From Ferruginibacter sp. (GTDB taxonomy: Bacteria; Bacteroidota; Bacteroidia; Chitinophagales; Chitinophagaceae), in contig JAOQAK010000038.1 in assembly GCA_025963635.1 (NCBI GenBank), forward strand, positions 1-37,826: DNA of 37,826 bases, read 5' to 3'. The translations under genes and the position numbers were made by a program. Positions within the stretch are counted from its first letter, which is position 1, and each line of letters begins with the position of its first letter. Under the pieces are notes generated by a model. That model saw only the letters and a program-made list of their open reading frames with translations, had not been told where the DNA came from and made no database searches. Shown here piece by piece: positions 1 to 9,358 of this stretch.

Positions 1-144
1 TCGCCGCTTCAATCCGGTATGAGCCTCCGTGGCGAGATAAAAGACATCAGGGAGATAGCGGTAAAGGACAAGCGTTGCATACTGGTAGTACAGAATAACG
101 AGGCTCCCATCATGTATCATATAAAAATGGTAACTAAGGAATAA
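1..144 (+). CDS. FG-GAP/UnbV-like lipoprotein, C-terminal fragment (5' end outside window)
   Basis: Frame 1 is open from the first base and ends in TAA at 142-144, giving 47 residues with no start, so this is the tail of a gene that begins upstream. The end of the peptide (GEIKDIREIAVKDKRCIL, then residues ending in YHIKM) aligns by eye with the last 40 residues of the next gene (GQVRRISRVTIGTQPAFIL, then VIKFEE). The two genes are therefore probably tandem paralogues. The next gene starts only 5 nt after this stop, so they are likely co-transcribed. Function is inferred from the neighbour only. Confidence 0.75.
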   Translation, partial: SPLQSGMSLRGEIKDIREIAVKDKRCILVVQNNEAPIMYHIKMVTKE

Positions 145-149
145 ACAGA

Positions 150-3100
150 ATGGATCGACTCATAAAACATATCATACCTGCTTTCATCGTGGGATTGCTC
201 ACTTTTGTTTTTGCTGCATGCTCATCAAGAACAAAAGTGGATGATCAACTATTTGAAGTGCTCGAAAGCAAAAGAACGGGACTTACTTTCAGCAATGATC
301 TTGCATACAATAAAGATTTTAACCTCTTCAAGTACATGTACTTCTACAATGGGAGTGGCATCGGTGCGGCAGATTTCAATAATGATGGGATGATCGATTT
401 ATTTTTCGGATCAAACCAACATGACAATAAAATATACCTGAATACAGGGGGGCTTCATTTTAGAGATGTTACAAAGGATGCACATATTCCTGAAAACGGC
501 GGATGGACAACAGGCATTTCGGTGGTAGATATCAACAATGATGGATTAATGGATATCTACGTTTGCCAGGTAGGGCAATATGATATTTTGCACAGCAAAA
601 ATCAATTGCTGATCAACCAGGGAATTGATAAAAACGGCATTCCTGTTTTTATTGATAAAGCCAAGGAATATGGATTGGATTTTTCGGGCTTCAGTACCCA
701 GGCTGCTTTTTTCGACTGCGACAATGACGGAGACCTTGATATGTACCTGTTAAATCATTCGGTTCATGAAAATGGGACTTTTCGGCCGAGAAAGGATTTT
801 GCAGGTACTTATAATGATGTATCCGGTGACCGGATTTATAGGAACGACGGGAGTGTTTTTACGGATATCACCAAACAAACTGGTATCAATAGTACTGCCA
901 TTGGGTACGGCCTGGGGATTGCCATTGCAGATATTAACCTTGATGGATTCCCCGATATTTATGTAGGTAACGACTTTCATGAAAATGATTATTTATATAT
1001 TAACCAGCGAAACGGCACATTCAAAGAAGAAGGGGAAAAGCGGTTGATGCATACCAGCCAGTTTTCTATGGGTGTAGATGTGGCGGACATTAACAATGAC
1101 GCCTTTCCTGAAATTATTTCAATGGATATGCTGCCCTCCGATCCATATATTTTAAAACGGTCCCTGGGGGAAGATACCTACGATATTTTTAATTTTAAGA
1201 TCGGTGCGGGATATTCCCACCAGTATACAAGAAATAACTTTCAGTATAACAGGCGAAACGGTCTGTTCAGCGAAATTGGTTTGTATAGTGGCATAGCTGC
1301 AACTGATTGGTCATGGGCTCCTTTGTGGGTAGATTATAATAATGATGGCTTGAAGGATCTTTTCATTTCCAATGGCATTCCTAAAAGAATGAATGATATT
1401 GATTACATCAGTTTTATATCGAACGGAGCCGTGCAACAAATGATCCGCGATAATAATGTCCAGGGAAAGGACCTGGCGTTGATCAATAAGTTTCCGGAAA
1501 TAAAATTGCCAAACAAGTTTTATACGAACAATGGCAACCTCACCTTTACGGATGAAGAAGCCAAAATAGGGGGCAGCCAGGCCACGTTTTCTAACGGAGC
1601 CGTATACGCTGATCTTGATAATGATGGCGACCTGGATATAGTTGTGAATAATATTGATGCATCTGTATTGGTATATGAAAATAAAGATACCAGGCCAGGT
1701 GTAAAAAGCTCCCTGGAGATCATTTTAAAGGGGCCTGAGAAAAATGTAAATGCTATTGGTGCTAAAGTGATTGTTTATGCGAATAAGGGAATCAGAACCT
1801 ACGAAAAATATCCGGTAAAGGGATTTTTGTCAAGCATGGAAACCCCCTTGCTGATCGGGTTAAAAAATACAATCATTGATTCGGCTTTTTTGATATGGCC
1901 CGATAATACCTGCCAGGCATTATCAATTACTGCTGGTAAACCGGTCGTAAATATTCCCTATCAAAAAGGGCTTCCCTTATTCAACTTTAACAAGATCACC
2001 TCGCACTATACCAACCCCACCAGGAAGATGGAGGACATTACAAATGATGTTGGCCTTACCTATCTTCATGGAGAAAACCGTTTTAGTGAATTTGACAGGG
2101 AACCTTTGCTACCAAATATGTTGTCAACCGAAGGCCCGGCACTGGCGGTTGCCGATATCAATCACGATGGCCTGGATGATGTTTTCTTTGGGTCTGCCAG
2201 GAACAAGAAAAGCGCCGTGTTTTTGCAGCAGTCTTCGGGGAAATTTCTTTTAAGTGCCCAGCCTGCGTTTGAACAGGATAGCATTTACGAAGATGTGGAT
2301 GCATGCTTTACTGATGTAAACAATGATGGCAATATCGATCTCGTAGTGGCCAGCGGTGGTAATGAATTTTATGGAGCGGAATTTCATAATACACCACGGG
2401 TATATCTAAATGACGGAAAAGCTAATTTTAGAAGAAAGGAGGATGCGTTTGACAGCCTTTATTTAACGGCATCTGTGGTAGCGCCATATGATTTTAACGG
2501 TGATGGATATGTTGATCTCTTTGTTGGTGCCAGAACAGTTCCCTTTGAATATGGAGAGGTACCCAGGTCGTATATTTTGATGAACGATAAAACGGGGAGA
2601 TTTAAGGATGTAACGGCGGCGGTTTCGAAGGAACTGGTAAACGTCGGATTTGTAACCAGGGCTTTATGGTTTGATATCGATAAAGATGGCGATAAGGATC
2701 TTTTGATTTCGGAAGAATGGGGAGGTATTGTTGCATTTATAAACGACAAGGGAAAATTTACCAAAAAAGATCTTACTGATAAAAAAGGCTGGTGGAACTT
2801 TATTCTGCCATGTGATATCGATAATGATGGCGACATCGACCTTGTAGTGGGGAATCTGGGGTTGAATAGTCGTTTGAAGGCTTCTGAAAAAGAGCCCGTT
2901 CGCATGTATTATAATGATTTTGATGGCAACGGTAAAAAGGAACAGCTACTTACTTATTACCTCGCAGGAAAAGAAATTCCATTCGCAAATAAAATGGAGA
3001 TGGAAAAACAAATGCCCGTTTTGAAGAAGAAATTTTTATACGCCGGAGATTTTGCCAAAGCTAGTCTCAAGGAATTATTTTCCTCAGAAAAGCTCGAGGA

Positions 3101-3503
3101 GGCAAAGGTATTTACAGCTGATTATTTTTGCAATGCTGTACTTATCAATAAAGGGAATGGCATATTTGAAACGAAGGCCCTGCCTGCCGAAGCACAGTTC
3201 TCTCCGTTTAAGGATGCAGTGGCAGTAAATGCCAATGGTGATAATTTACCGGATATATTACTGATGGGAAACTACTATAATGACAATATTGAAATGGGGA
3301 GGTATGATGCTGATTTTGGTACGCTCCTGGTCAATAAAGGTAAGGGAGAATTTGCCACACAAACGATTAATGGCTTATCTATAAAGGGACAGGTTCGTAG
3401 GATAAGTCGCGTGACAATCGGGACGCAACCTGCATTTATACTCGCACGGAATAGTGACAGTGCGATGGTTATAAAATTTGAGGAGACCCAGATTAAAAAA
3501 TAA
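150..3503 (+). CDS. FG-GAP (VCBS) repeat lipoprotein with ASPIC/UnbV domain
   Basis: This 1117-residue protein starts with a lipoprotein signal peptide; the lipobox ends FAAC, with Cys24 as the predicted lipidated residue. About 14 calcium-loop-type repeats follow, of the form D-x-[ND]-x-D-G-x-x-D (for example DFNNDGMIDLFFG near residue 75 and DIDNDGDIDLVVGN near 890). This is the FG-GAP/VCBS pattern that builds beta-propellers. An ASPIC/UnbV-type segment lies at about 520-595, between two propeller-like halves. In Bacteroidota such proteins are surface lipoproteins often found beside SusC/SusD glycan-uptake genes, but no SusC/D is visible here. The precise ligand is unknown. It starts 5 nt after the stop of a related gene, which suggests a tandem duplication. 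Fold and location are well supported; role is not. Confidence 0.9.
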   Translation: MDRLIKHIIPAFIVGLLTFVFAACSSRTKVDDQLFEVLESKRTGLTFSNDLAYNKDFNLFKYMYFYNGSGIGAADFNNDGMIDLFFGSNQHDNKIYLNTGGLHFRDVTKDAHIPENGGWTTGISVVDINNDGLMDIYVCQVGQYDILHSKNQLLINQGIDKNGIPVFIDKAKEYGLDFSGFSTQAAFFDCDNDGDLDMYLLNHSVHENGTFRPRKDFAGTYNDVSGDRIYRNDGSVFTDITKQTGINSTAIGYGLGIAIADINLDGFPDIYVGNDFHENDYLYINQRNGTFKEEGEKRLMHTSQFSMGVDVADINNDAFPEIISMDMLPSDPYILKRSLGEDTYDIFNFKIGAGYSHQYTRNNFQYNRRNGLFSEIGLYSGIAATDWSWAPLWVDYNNDGLKDLFISNGIPKRMNDIDYISFISNGAVQQMIRDNNVQGKDLALINKFPEIKLPNKFYTNNGNLTFTDEEAKIGGSQATFSNGAVYADLDNDGDLDIVVNNIDASVLVYENKDTRPGVKSSLEIILKGPEKNVNAIGAKVIVYANKGIRTYEKYPVKGFLSSMETPLLIGLKNTIIDSAFLIWPDNTCQALSITAGKPVVNIPYQKGLPLFNFNKITSHYTNPTRKMEDITNDVGLTYLHGENRFSEFDREPLLPNMLSTEGPALAVADINHDGLDDVFFGSARNKKSAVFLQQSSGKFLLSAQPAFEQDSIYEDVDACFTDVNNDGNIDLVVASGGNEFYGAEFHNTPRVYLNDGKANFRRKEDAFDSLYLTASVVAPYDFNGDGYVDLFVGARTVPFEYGEVPRSYILMNDKTGRFKDVTAAVSKELVNVGFVTRALWFDIDKDGDKDLLISEEWGGIVAFINDKGKFTKKDLTDKKGWWNFILPCDIDNDGDIDLVVGNLGLNSRLKASEKEPVRMYYNDFDGNGKKEQLLTYYLAGKEIPFANKMEMEKQMPVLKKKFLYAGDFAKASLKELFSSEKLEEAKVFTADYFCNAVLINKGNGIFETKALPAEAQFSPFKDAVAVNANGDNLPDILLMGNYYNDNIEMGRYDADFGTLLVNKGKGEFATQTINGLSIKGQVRRISRVTIGTQPAFILARNSDSAMVIKFEETQIKK

Positions 3504-3505
3504 GT

Positions 3506-5647
3506 CTAACGTACTAAAATAAAACTTCCTTTTTCTAATATTCTTTTGCCTGAAAACCCTTCCATCTCCAAATAATATACATAAGTATCTGAAGGTAGTG
3601 GTTCATTACGCCAGGTGCCATCCCAGCCTCTCTGCGGATTAGTTGTTTGAAAGATAAGATGTCCCCAGCGATTAAATATTGTAAACCTGATCAGCCGGTT
3701 TTTATTGGACGACGGAACCCTGAAATAATCGTTTAAGTTATCGTAATTCGGGGTGAAGGCCTTAGGCATGTAAACAGGAAAATCACACTGTGCATAGATG
3801 GAGATACTATCAGTTTTTAATCCACAGCTATTAGATACCGTCACCCAAAAATTTCCCGGGCGATCGATGGTGTATACGTCATTCGTTGGCGTAAGATTAT
3901 TTCCCCAGAAATATTTATCGTATCCCGGGGTAGCCTGGAGTTTTATTGAACTGGTTTGCGTAAGACAGGTATCCGGCCCAAGACGAAGATCGGACACATC
4001 TTTATCCATACCTATTTTATAAAAAACGATGCTATCGCAGCCCAATGGAGTTTTATAGGTGATATAATAAGTTCCGGAATCCTTTATGATCGTACTGTCA
4101 GGCAATACATAATTTTTCCCTTCACATATCCGGATATTATTTTTAACGCTGCTGTCAATAAAATCGGTACAGCATGCCAATGTTTGCTGACAATCAACAT
4201 TTTTTGAAAGAGGATAATCGTCACTCCTTTTTAAAGGATATGCATAATCCAGGTAATTATCAAAGTTGATGTCCGGGTTGGTAACTACGCTATCGTGACT
4301 GTAATTTAGCGTTGCCGGTTGCGCAAGAATATCTGCTGGTAAATTCATACAATCAATTACTCCCCCCGGATCCGTGATCAATAACCTTGCTTCAGTTGAC
4401 TTATTACTACTCATAAAAATATTGAATCCATTTTTTCCTGCAGAAAAACAATTGGCGGGATACCTGCCTCCTTCATCATCATAACCCTGATTCCAAATTA
4501 CCTGCCCATCGGCGTTTATGTTAACCAGCATCGCCTTGCCTTTTTTATTAAATAGCAAGGTTCTGCTGCCACTGCTGCTGATGGCTATATCGGTTATGTT
4601 GCAAGGGATGCCATCAGCAGGGGCATAAGCAACCATATTTTGAATTACTCCTTTGTTGCTGGTGATGATATTTACTCCTTTCTTTGACAGTCCACCGACA
4701 GGTGCAGCCGGGAGATAAAGCGAAGTGATAAAAGAAAATTGCCCTCCCGCCAATTCAGATACAGACACTATATCAGGTGTAAAATAGATATCAGTAAGAG
4801 GAACGGGGTATTCATAACTTGTTTCCCAATTCACTTTACCGGTAGCGTAATCCAGTTCCATGAAATGAAGGTTGCCTTCCTTTATTACTGATCCATTTGC
4901 AGGATCTGTTTTATGTATGGCATCTCCAATAATAATATTTTTGTTTTGCGCCTGTGTGATGGCTTGTTTGTGATTGAGGCCAAGCCCGCCTGCATCGAAC
5001 AGGTAAGTAAATAAAAGGGTCGACCATTTAACGGTTCCTGAAGGATTTATCCTTAAAACCCTTCCATAAGTATGCTCTCCAGGCAATTTCTTTTTCCCAT
5101 TGTCATTAGTCATGTATGCAATGTAGTCACCACCGGAGGTTTCAAAAATATTAGAGAAGCTCATGTCGCCTCCAAAATTGGAGATTGTTTTGTTCCAAAG
5201 TACTTTTCCGAATTTATCGATTTTTGCCAGTAAGGCGTATATCTTAACCGGGGGAGGATTTCCGAACGGCGATAATACCTGGTCCACATTTCCTGCAACT
5301 AAAAAGCCATCATCGGCGGTGGGCATAATTTTAGTGAAGTGAACAGTTTTAAAGAAAATTTGAGGATAAAAACTAAAGTATGCCAGGTTATATTGATAAG
5401 ACCAGATAACGCTGCCCTTTGCAGAATATTTAGCTATATGGGCCGCTCCATTGTAATCGTAAAGATTTCCGGTTGAAATGATTTCATTGGTTTTCGTAAC
5501 AGCGGAACAGGTAAAGGTATCGTAAGTGGCTCCGGTAAATCTAATGGATGAAAATTTGTTAACGCATATTTGTCCGTGCAATGAGCCCCATAAAGCCAGG
5601 CCAATGCCAAAAAGGAAAAGTTTTGCTTTGAAAAAAGACGCATTCAT
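3506..5647 (-). CDS. Secreted protein with gliding-motility/T9SS type B C-terminal domain
   Basis: This protein has 713 residues. I chose the ATG at 5647 because it begins a clean signal peptide (MNASFFKAKLFLFGIGLALW, then cleavage after HGQ). A longer frame back to 5758 would overlap the upstream gene. The middle (about 30-480) reads like a WD/propeller-type narrative domain with many W-N and G-D turns but has no named family I can assign. Near 540-590 is a segment of the CEGKNYVLPDSTIIKDSGTY type, common in Bacteroidota adhesins. The last 90 residues (about 625-713) match the CHU_C/type B sorting domain: MPKAFTPNYDNLNDYF, FNRWGHLIFQ, GWDGTW and a final FILVR. It should cross the outer membrane by T9SS and be surface-attached or released. 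It shares the minus strand with the 5719-6678 gene, 71 nt upstream. Confidence 0.88.
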   Translation of the reverse strand: MNASFFKAKLFLFGIGLALWGSLHGQICVNKFSSIRFTGATYDTFTCSAVTKTNEIISTGNLYDYNGAAHIAKYSAKGSVIWSYQYNLAYFSFYPQIFFKTVHFTKIMPTADDGFLVAGNVDQVLSPFGNPPPVKIYALLAKIDKFGKVLWNKTISNFGGDMSFSNIFETSGGDYIAYMTNDNGKKKLPGEHTYGRVLRINPSGTVKWSTLLFTYLFDAGGLGLNHKQAITQAQNKNIIIGDAIHKTDPANGSVIKEGNLHFMELDYATGKVNWETSYEYPVPLTDIYFTPDIVSVSELAGGQFSFITSLYLPAAPVGGLSKKGVNIITSNKGVIQNMVAYAPADGIPCNITDIAISSSGSRTLLFNKKGKAMLVNINADGQVIWNQGYDDEGGRYPANCFSAGKNGFNIFMSSNKSTEARLLITDPGGVIDCMNLPADILAQPATLNYSHDSVVTNPDINFDNYLDYAYPLKRSDDYPLSKNVDCQQTLACCTDFIDSSVKNNIRICEGKNYVLPDSTIIKDSGTYYITYKTPLGCDSIVFYKIGMDKDVSDLRLGPDTCLTQTSSIKLQATPGYDKYFWGNNLTPTNDVYTIDRPGNFWVTVSNSCGLKTDSISIYAQCDFPVYMPKAFTPNYDNLNDYFRVPSSNKNRLIRFTIFNRWGHLIFQTTNPQRGWDGTWRNEPLPSDTYVYYLEMEGFSGKRILEKGSFILVR

Positions 5648-5718
5648 TTTGGCAAATATTCGTATGGGAGTTGATGGGCTTTTAAAGTTAGAACAAATAC
5701 CCGTAATGATATTCGTAT

Positions 5719-6678
5719 TTACAGATCCATGACAGGGTAATAAATACGTGTAATCCATTGAGTACTGTCTTTTTCCTTCATCCGGTCTGTAACAAGAGAG
5801 AGAAATGGAATTGCGGGTGCTACCAGCCCGTAATCTTTCATAAAATATCCCATCTGTTCAAAAGCATGGTCAATTGTTTTGGCGCCACCCTTTACTTCTG
5901 TAACCAAAATATTTCCGTGAGGGAGCATCCACTTATAGGTCATCCTTCCATTGGACGTAAGTTTTTTATTTACCGGTAAAGCTACTTTAACTAGAAAGAG
6001 CATACTGTCTTTAGTATAGATGTTTAACATGGGATACCCTGTTATATCAGCATCCTGGGTGGAAATATAGTTTTTGAGTTTTGCAATACGGGAATAGACA
6101 AATCCCATATCAGGGTAACCCCTGCTCGAGTCATAGGTGAACAGAAGAGAAGTGTCTACAACCGACTCGCGCTGTATATGAATGCCATAAACATTCTCTG
6201 TTTTGGAAAAGAATGATTCCATCTTATTTAACAGGGTTGCGATGTCAGCTTCGATTTTCCTGGATTTCCTGGCGACCTCTAAGCGCCTGATCGGACCGGA
6301 TGGGACCGGCATCGTTACATTCCAATCGAGTTTGACCGAATCTTTACTCAAAGTGATAAAATCTAAAGAAGCTGTTGCGAATGTATCCTTATCGCAGTGA
6401 ATTGCAAGTAGTATCGAGCTATACTTCCTATCTGTCAGCGAATAGGAATTTCCATCATAAAAAACGGACTGCCCGGAATTTTTCATAGCAGGGTTGCTAT
6501 CATTAGCGATCCACGCTTTATTCCATTGATTGTTCTCAATCAATAACCTTCTTATCGCATTCGGACTGGTATTGAAGGCAATAGATCTATGTATCGTGAT
6601 CGTACCGGGAATAAATATATAAGGTGATGCGGCTACAGCAAACACGGCAATTAAAACAGCTACCATCCACCTTTTCAT
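5719..6678 (-). CDS. Membrane-anchored SRPBCC/GyrI-like domain protein
   Basis: This protein has 319 residues from the ATG at 6678. An in-frame ATG at 6735 exists, but a good promoter -7 box lies at 6721-6728, between the two, so the shorter start is favoured. Residues 1-25 (MKRWMVAVLIAVFAVAASPY) form one N-terminal membrane segment. The following part (TITIHRSIAFNTSPNAIRRL, NNQWNKAW) resembles the start of polyketide-cyclase/SRPBCC domains, where a helix follows the first strand. The second half (DITGYPMLNIYTKD, TYKWMLPHGNILVTEVKGG, HAFEQMGYFMKDYGL) resembles GyrI-like ligand-binding domains. Both domain calls are by pattern only. No catalytic residues can be named, and the ligand is unknown. 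Confidence 0.75.
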   Translation of the reverse strand: MKRWMVAVLIAVFAVAASPYIFIPGTITIHRSIAFNTSPNAIRRLLIENNQWNKAWIANDSNPAMKNSGQSVFYDGNSYSLTDRKYSSILLAIHCDKDTFATASLDFITLSKDSVKLDWNVTMPVPSGPIRRLEVARKSRKIEADIATLLNKMESFFSKTENVYGIHIQRESVVDTSLLFTYDSSRGYPDMGFVYSRIAKLKNYISTQDADITGYPMLNIYTKDSMLFLVKVALPVNKKLTSNGRMTYKWMLPHGNILVTEVKGGAKTIDHAFEQMGYFMKDYGLVAPAIPFLSLVTDRMKEKDSTQWITRIYYPVMDL

Positions 6679-6720
6679 AATCTTTGGAATTTTATGTATT
6701 GCAATCGGAATTTTGGCAAA

Positions 6721-6750
6721 TAAAGGTAAATTCACCGATTATATTGTCAA
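6721..6750 (-). promoter_or_regulatory. Bacteroidota-type promoter of the SRPBCC-like gene
   Basis: On the minus strand there is TTG (6748-6750), 19 nt, then TACCTTTA (6721-6728). This fits the known Bacteroidota sigma factor pattern (-33 TTG/TTTG, about 19 nt, -7 TAnnTTTG), with the last base changed. The expected transcription start is near 6715, about 37 nt before the ATG at 6678. Confidence 0.6.
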
Positions 6751-7097
6751 TTCAAGTTTATTTTAATTAATACTTAGCCTGGTTGTTAAAGAGTGGTTAT
6801 TTGTTTTGACATGTTTAGTACGGGCGGGACCTTTTTATTTTAACTAATATTTTTATCTTCTGCATGGTTTCATTTATTTTGATTAAATCTTTGCAATGCT
6901 TCAGGATAATCGCCACAGGTGTCTTAAATTTAATTTTTATAGCATTAACAGAAAGAACGGCAGATTTACAGTACTCGATGAAGAAAAGGGATATATAAAA
7001 GATAGTCCCAGTCTTTTTTGATGCAAATGCAGTAATAGAACTTCTTTCTGGAATATTAGTATTAACAATTCCAATCAACGATAAATTAAGCTTACAT
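6751..7097. other. Intergenic region between divergent genes, no gene seen
   Basis: About 350 nt of AT-rich DNA lie between the promoter of the minus-strand gene and the plus-strand DUF1080 gene. A 41-codon plus-strand frame (6896-7021) and an antisense frame (6815-7168) are present, but neither has protein-like composition or a ribosome site. No exact TTG-N19-TAnnTTTG promoter for the 7098 gene was found. Confidence 0.5.
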
Positions 7098-7871
7098 ATG
7101 AAACAAAGCCTGTTATTTACAGCAATATTAGCGTGTAGCCTGTTCTCCATCAAAGCGCAAACTGCCAAACCGGAGGATACAGAATATTATACCCCTGTTC
7201 CTAAAATAGTAACTCCCGGCAATTCTGCGGGGCAGCCACCGTCAGACGCATTGGTTTTATTTGATGGTACAAATCTAGACCAATGGGTAGCCACTAAAGA
7301 TTCCACTTCTCCTAAAAAATGGACGGTTGCAAATGGTATGATGACTGTAAATAAAGCAAATGGAGATCTGCAAACAAAGAGATCTTTTACCGATTTCCAG
7401 TTACATATTGAATATAGAATTCCTGAAAATATAACCGGCTCCGGGCAGGCACGAGGTAATAGTGGCATTTTCCTGGCAGCACTTCCATGGGGACCGGGTG
7501 GATATGAACTGCAGGTGCTTGATAATTACAATAATAGTACTTATGTAAATGGGCAGGCTGGAAGTATGTATAAGCAAACTCCGCCACTTGTAAATGCTTG
7601 TCGCAAGCCCGGTGAATGGCAAACCTATGATGTGGTTTGGACAGCGCCCCGGTTTAATGATGATGGATCTGTAAAGTCTCCTGCACGGGTAACCGTTCTA
7701 CATAACGGAGTACTGGTTCAGAATAATACAGAATTAAAAGGAGATACACCCTATATCGGACAGCCTGGATATCGTAAGCATGGAGCCGAACCCATCAAAT
7801 TGCAGGCCCATGGAGATAAGAGCGAACCTATCAGTTATCGTAACATCTGGGTAAGGGAATTAAACCAATAA
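7098..7871 (+). CDS. Secreted DUF1080 protein (3-keto-disaccharide hydrolase family)
   Basis: This protein has 257 residues, with a signal peptide (MKQSLLFTAILACSLFSIKA, then cleavage before QT). The DUF1080 concanavalin-like beta-sandwich fills the rest. Hallmarks are LFDGTNLDQW (about 50-60), GNSGIFL (about 122-128), YELQVLDNY (about 136-144) and a final IKLQAHGDKSEPISYRNIWV. Members of this family cleave glycosides that have been oxidised at C3 of the sugar, and are normally periplasmic or surface-exposed. The next two genes are an oxidoreductase and a second DUF1080 protein, which supports a joint role in 3-keto-sugar breakdown. Other DUF1080 proteins may only bind glycans, so hydrolase activity is a family inference. 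Confidence 0.88.
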   Translation: MKQSLLFTAILACSLFSIKAQTAKPEDTEYYTPVPKIVTPGNSAGQPPSDALVLFDGTNLDQWVATKDSTSPKKWTVANGMMTVNKANGDLQTKRSFTDFQLHIEYRIPENITGSGQARGNSGIFLAALPWGPGGYELQVLDNYNNSTYVNGQAGSMYKQTPPLVNACRKPGEWQTYDVVWTAPRFNDDGSVKSPARVTVLHNGVLVQNNTELKGDTPYIGQPGYRKHGAEPIKLQAHGDKSEPISYRNIWVRELNQ

Positions 7872-7894
7872 CAAAGAACTCAAAGGCTCATTAT

Positions 7895-7945
7895 TCCGGA
7901 AAGCTTAAAAAATAAGCTGCTCCAAATCTTCATGGAGCATCCGGA
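7895..7945 (+). promoter_or_regulatory. Possible three-way-junction RNA between cistrons
   Basis: Three nested or adjacent inverted repeats fit one fold. The outer stem is TCCGGA (7895-7900) with TCCGGA (7940-7945). Hairpin 1 is AGCTTA (7902-7907) with TAAGCT (7913-7918) around a 5-nt A loop. Hairpin 2 is TGCTCCA (7918-7924) with TGGAGCA (7933-7939) around 8 nt; the two hairpins share base 7918. The structure lies 24 nt after the DUF1080 stop and 37 nt before the Gfo/Idh start. It has no U-tract, so it is not a standard terminator. It may be a processing, stability or attenuation element. Confidence 0.45.
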
Positions 7946-7982
7946 TTATTAATATATTTAAATAATAAATCAAATTGCTTGC

Positions 7983-9350
7983 ATGGAAAAAAATAAAGCT
8001 TCTTCCCGCAGAAAATTCCTAAGATCATTTGCTACTACAGCAGCAGCAGTTACCGTTGGATCAAATGTGTTTGCAACCGAAAATAAATCGTCGTTTGTTG
8101 AACAGCTTAAAAGAAAAGCTACCGCTGCCAATGATAATATTAATATCGCACTAATTGGCGCAGGCGGTATGGGCACGCAGGATACGCTTACCGCGTTGAA
8201 GGTACCGGGCATTAAACTGGTTGCCATCTGCGACCTGTATGATGGCCGTTTGGAAGAGGCTAAAAAGAAGTGGGGTGCCGATCTTTTCACAACCCGCAGT
8301 TATAAAGAAATTTTAAACCGCAAAGATGTAGATGCGGTAATTGTAGGCACACCGGATCACTGGCACCAACAGATTTCTGTTGATGCAATGCGGGCCGGCA
8401 AACATGTGTATTGCGAAAAGCCAATGGTACATGGCGTTTCAGAAGGACCAGCCGTGATCAAAGCGCAAACTGACACGGGCAAAATTTTCCAGGTGGGAAG
8501 CCAGGGGGTTTCTTCACTGGGAAATGAAAAAGCCAAACAATTGTTGAAAGATGGCGCGATCGGGACCTTAAATTATGCCGAAGGTTTTTGGGCCAGGCAT
8601 TCGCCAACGGGAGCCTGGCAATATCCTATTCCGGCTGATGCATCCCCGGCAAATGTAGATTGGGAAACCTTTATCAGCAATACTAAAAAACGGCCGTTTG
8701 ATGCTATGCGGTTTTTCAGATGGAGAAATTACCAGGATTACGGCACTGGCATGGCCGGAGACCTGTTTGTTCATCTTTTTTCCAGCCTTCATTTTATTAC
8801 CAATTCTTTTGGCCCGAATAAAATTTATTCTGCAGGTGGTCTCAGGTATTGGAAAGATGGACGAGAAGTACCTGATGTATTATTAGGCACCTTCGATTAT
8901 CCTCAAAGCCAGGCACATCCTCCTTTCAATCTTTCATTGCGCTGCAATTTCGTAGACGGAACAAGTGGTACCACCTATTTAAAATTGGTAGGCAGCGAAG
9001 GTTCTATGGATGTCACATGGGACAGTGTTACCTTGAAAAGAAATAAAACAACCGAATCGGACGATCCCTTTTTTATAGACCAAATGAAAAAGGCAGGCAC
9101 GCCTGTTTCTGATCGTAAGAGAATTTTGCCTCCGGAAGAATATACTTTTGAAGCGGAAAAAGGCTACCTGGGTGGACCCTACGACCATTTTGTGAACTTC
9201 TTCAATGCCATCCGCAATGGCGGAAAAGTTACCGAAGATGCTGTATTCGGATATCGTGCAGCTGCTCCCGCTTTACTGTGCAATGATAGCTATAACCAGG
9301 ACAAGGCAATTTTATGGAATCCCGAAAAAATGCAAATAGTAAATAAATAA
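7983..9350 (+). CDS. Gfo/Idh/MocA-family NAD(P)-dependent sugar oxidoreductase, Tat-exported
   Basis: This protein has 455 residues. The N terminus carries a twin-arginine signal (SRRKFLRSFATTAAAVTVGS), so the folded enzyme probably reaches the periplasm with its cofactor bound. The Rossmann fold follows, with GAGGMG at 59-64 binding the dinucleotide. The family's catalytic motif CEKPM has Lys146. VVAICDLYD-type and GTPDHWH (about 121-127) motifs are also typical. C-terminal signature residues include HFITNSFGPNK and GGPYDHFVNFFNAIRNG. Members oxidise or reduce sugar hydroxyls; the exact sugar is unknown. It sits between two DUF1080 genes, with only 8 nt to the second, which suggests it makes or consumes the 3-keto-glycoside that the hydrolases cleave. 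Confidence 0.92.
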   Translation: MEKNKASSRRKFLRSFATTAAAVTVGSNVFATENKSSFVEQLKRKATAANDNINIALIGAGGMGTQDTLTALKVPGIKLVAICDLYDGRLEEAKKKWGADLFTTRSYKEILNRKDVDAVIVGTPDHWHQQISVDAMRAGKHVYCEKPMVHGVSEGPAVIKAQTDTGKIFQVGSQGVSSLGNEKAKQLLKDGAIGTLNYAEGFWARHSPTGAWQYPIPADASPANVDWETFISNTKKRPFDAMRFFRWRNYQDYGTGMAGDLFVHLFSSLHFITNSFGPNKIYSAGGLRYWKDGREVPDVLLGTFDYPQSQAHPPFNLSLRCNFVDGTSGTTYLKLVGSEGSMDVTWDSVTLKRNKTTESDDPFFIDQMKKAGTPVSDRKRILPPEEYTFEAEKGYLGGPYDHFVNFFNAIRNGGKVTEDAVFGYRAAAPALLCNDSYNQDKAILWNPEKMQIVNK

Positions 9351-9358
9351 TAATCATT

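Noticed and set aside
2459..2905. A 148-codon minus-strand frame inside the FG-GAP gene
   Set aside because: It overlaps a conserved propeller region, and no start signal or family match is visible.
6896..7021. A 41-codon plus-strand frame upstream of the DUF1080 gene
   Set aside because: It is short, has no ribosome site or terminator, and its composition does not look like a real protein.
7895..7945. A standard intrinsic terminator between DUF1080 and the oxidoreductase
   Set aside because: The stems have no following U-tract, and the adjacent genes look like one operon.
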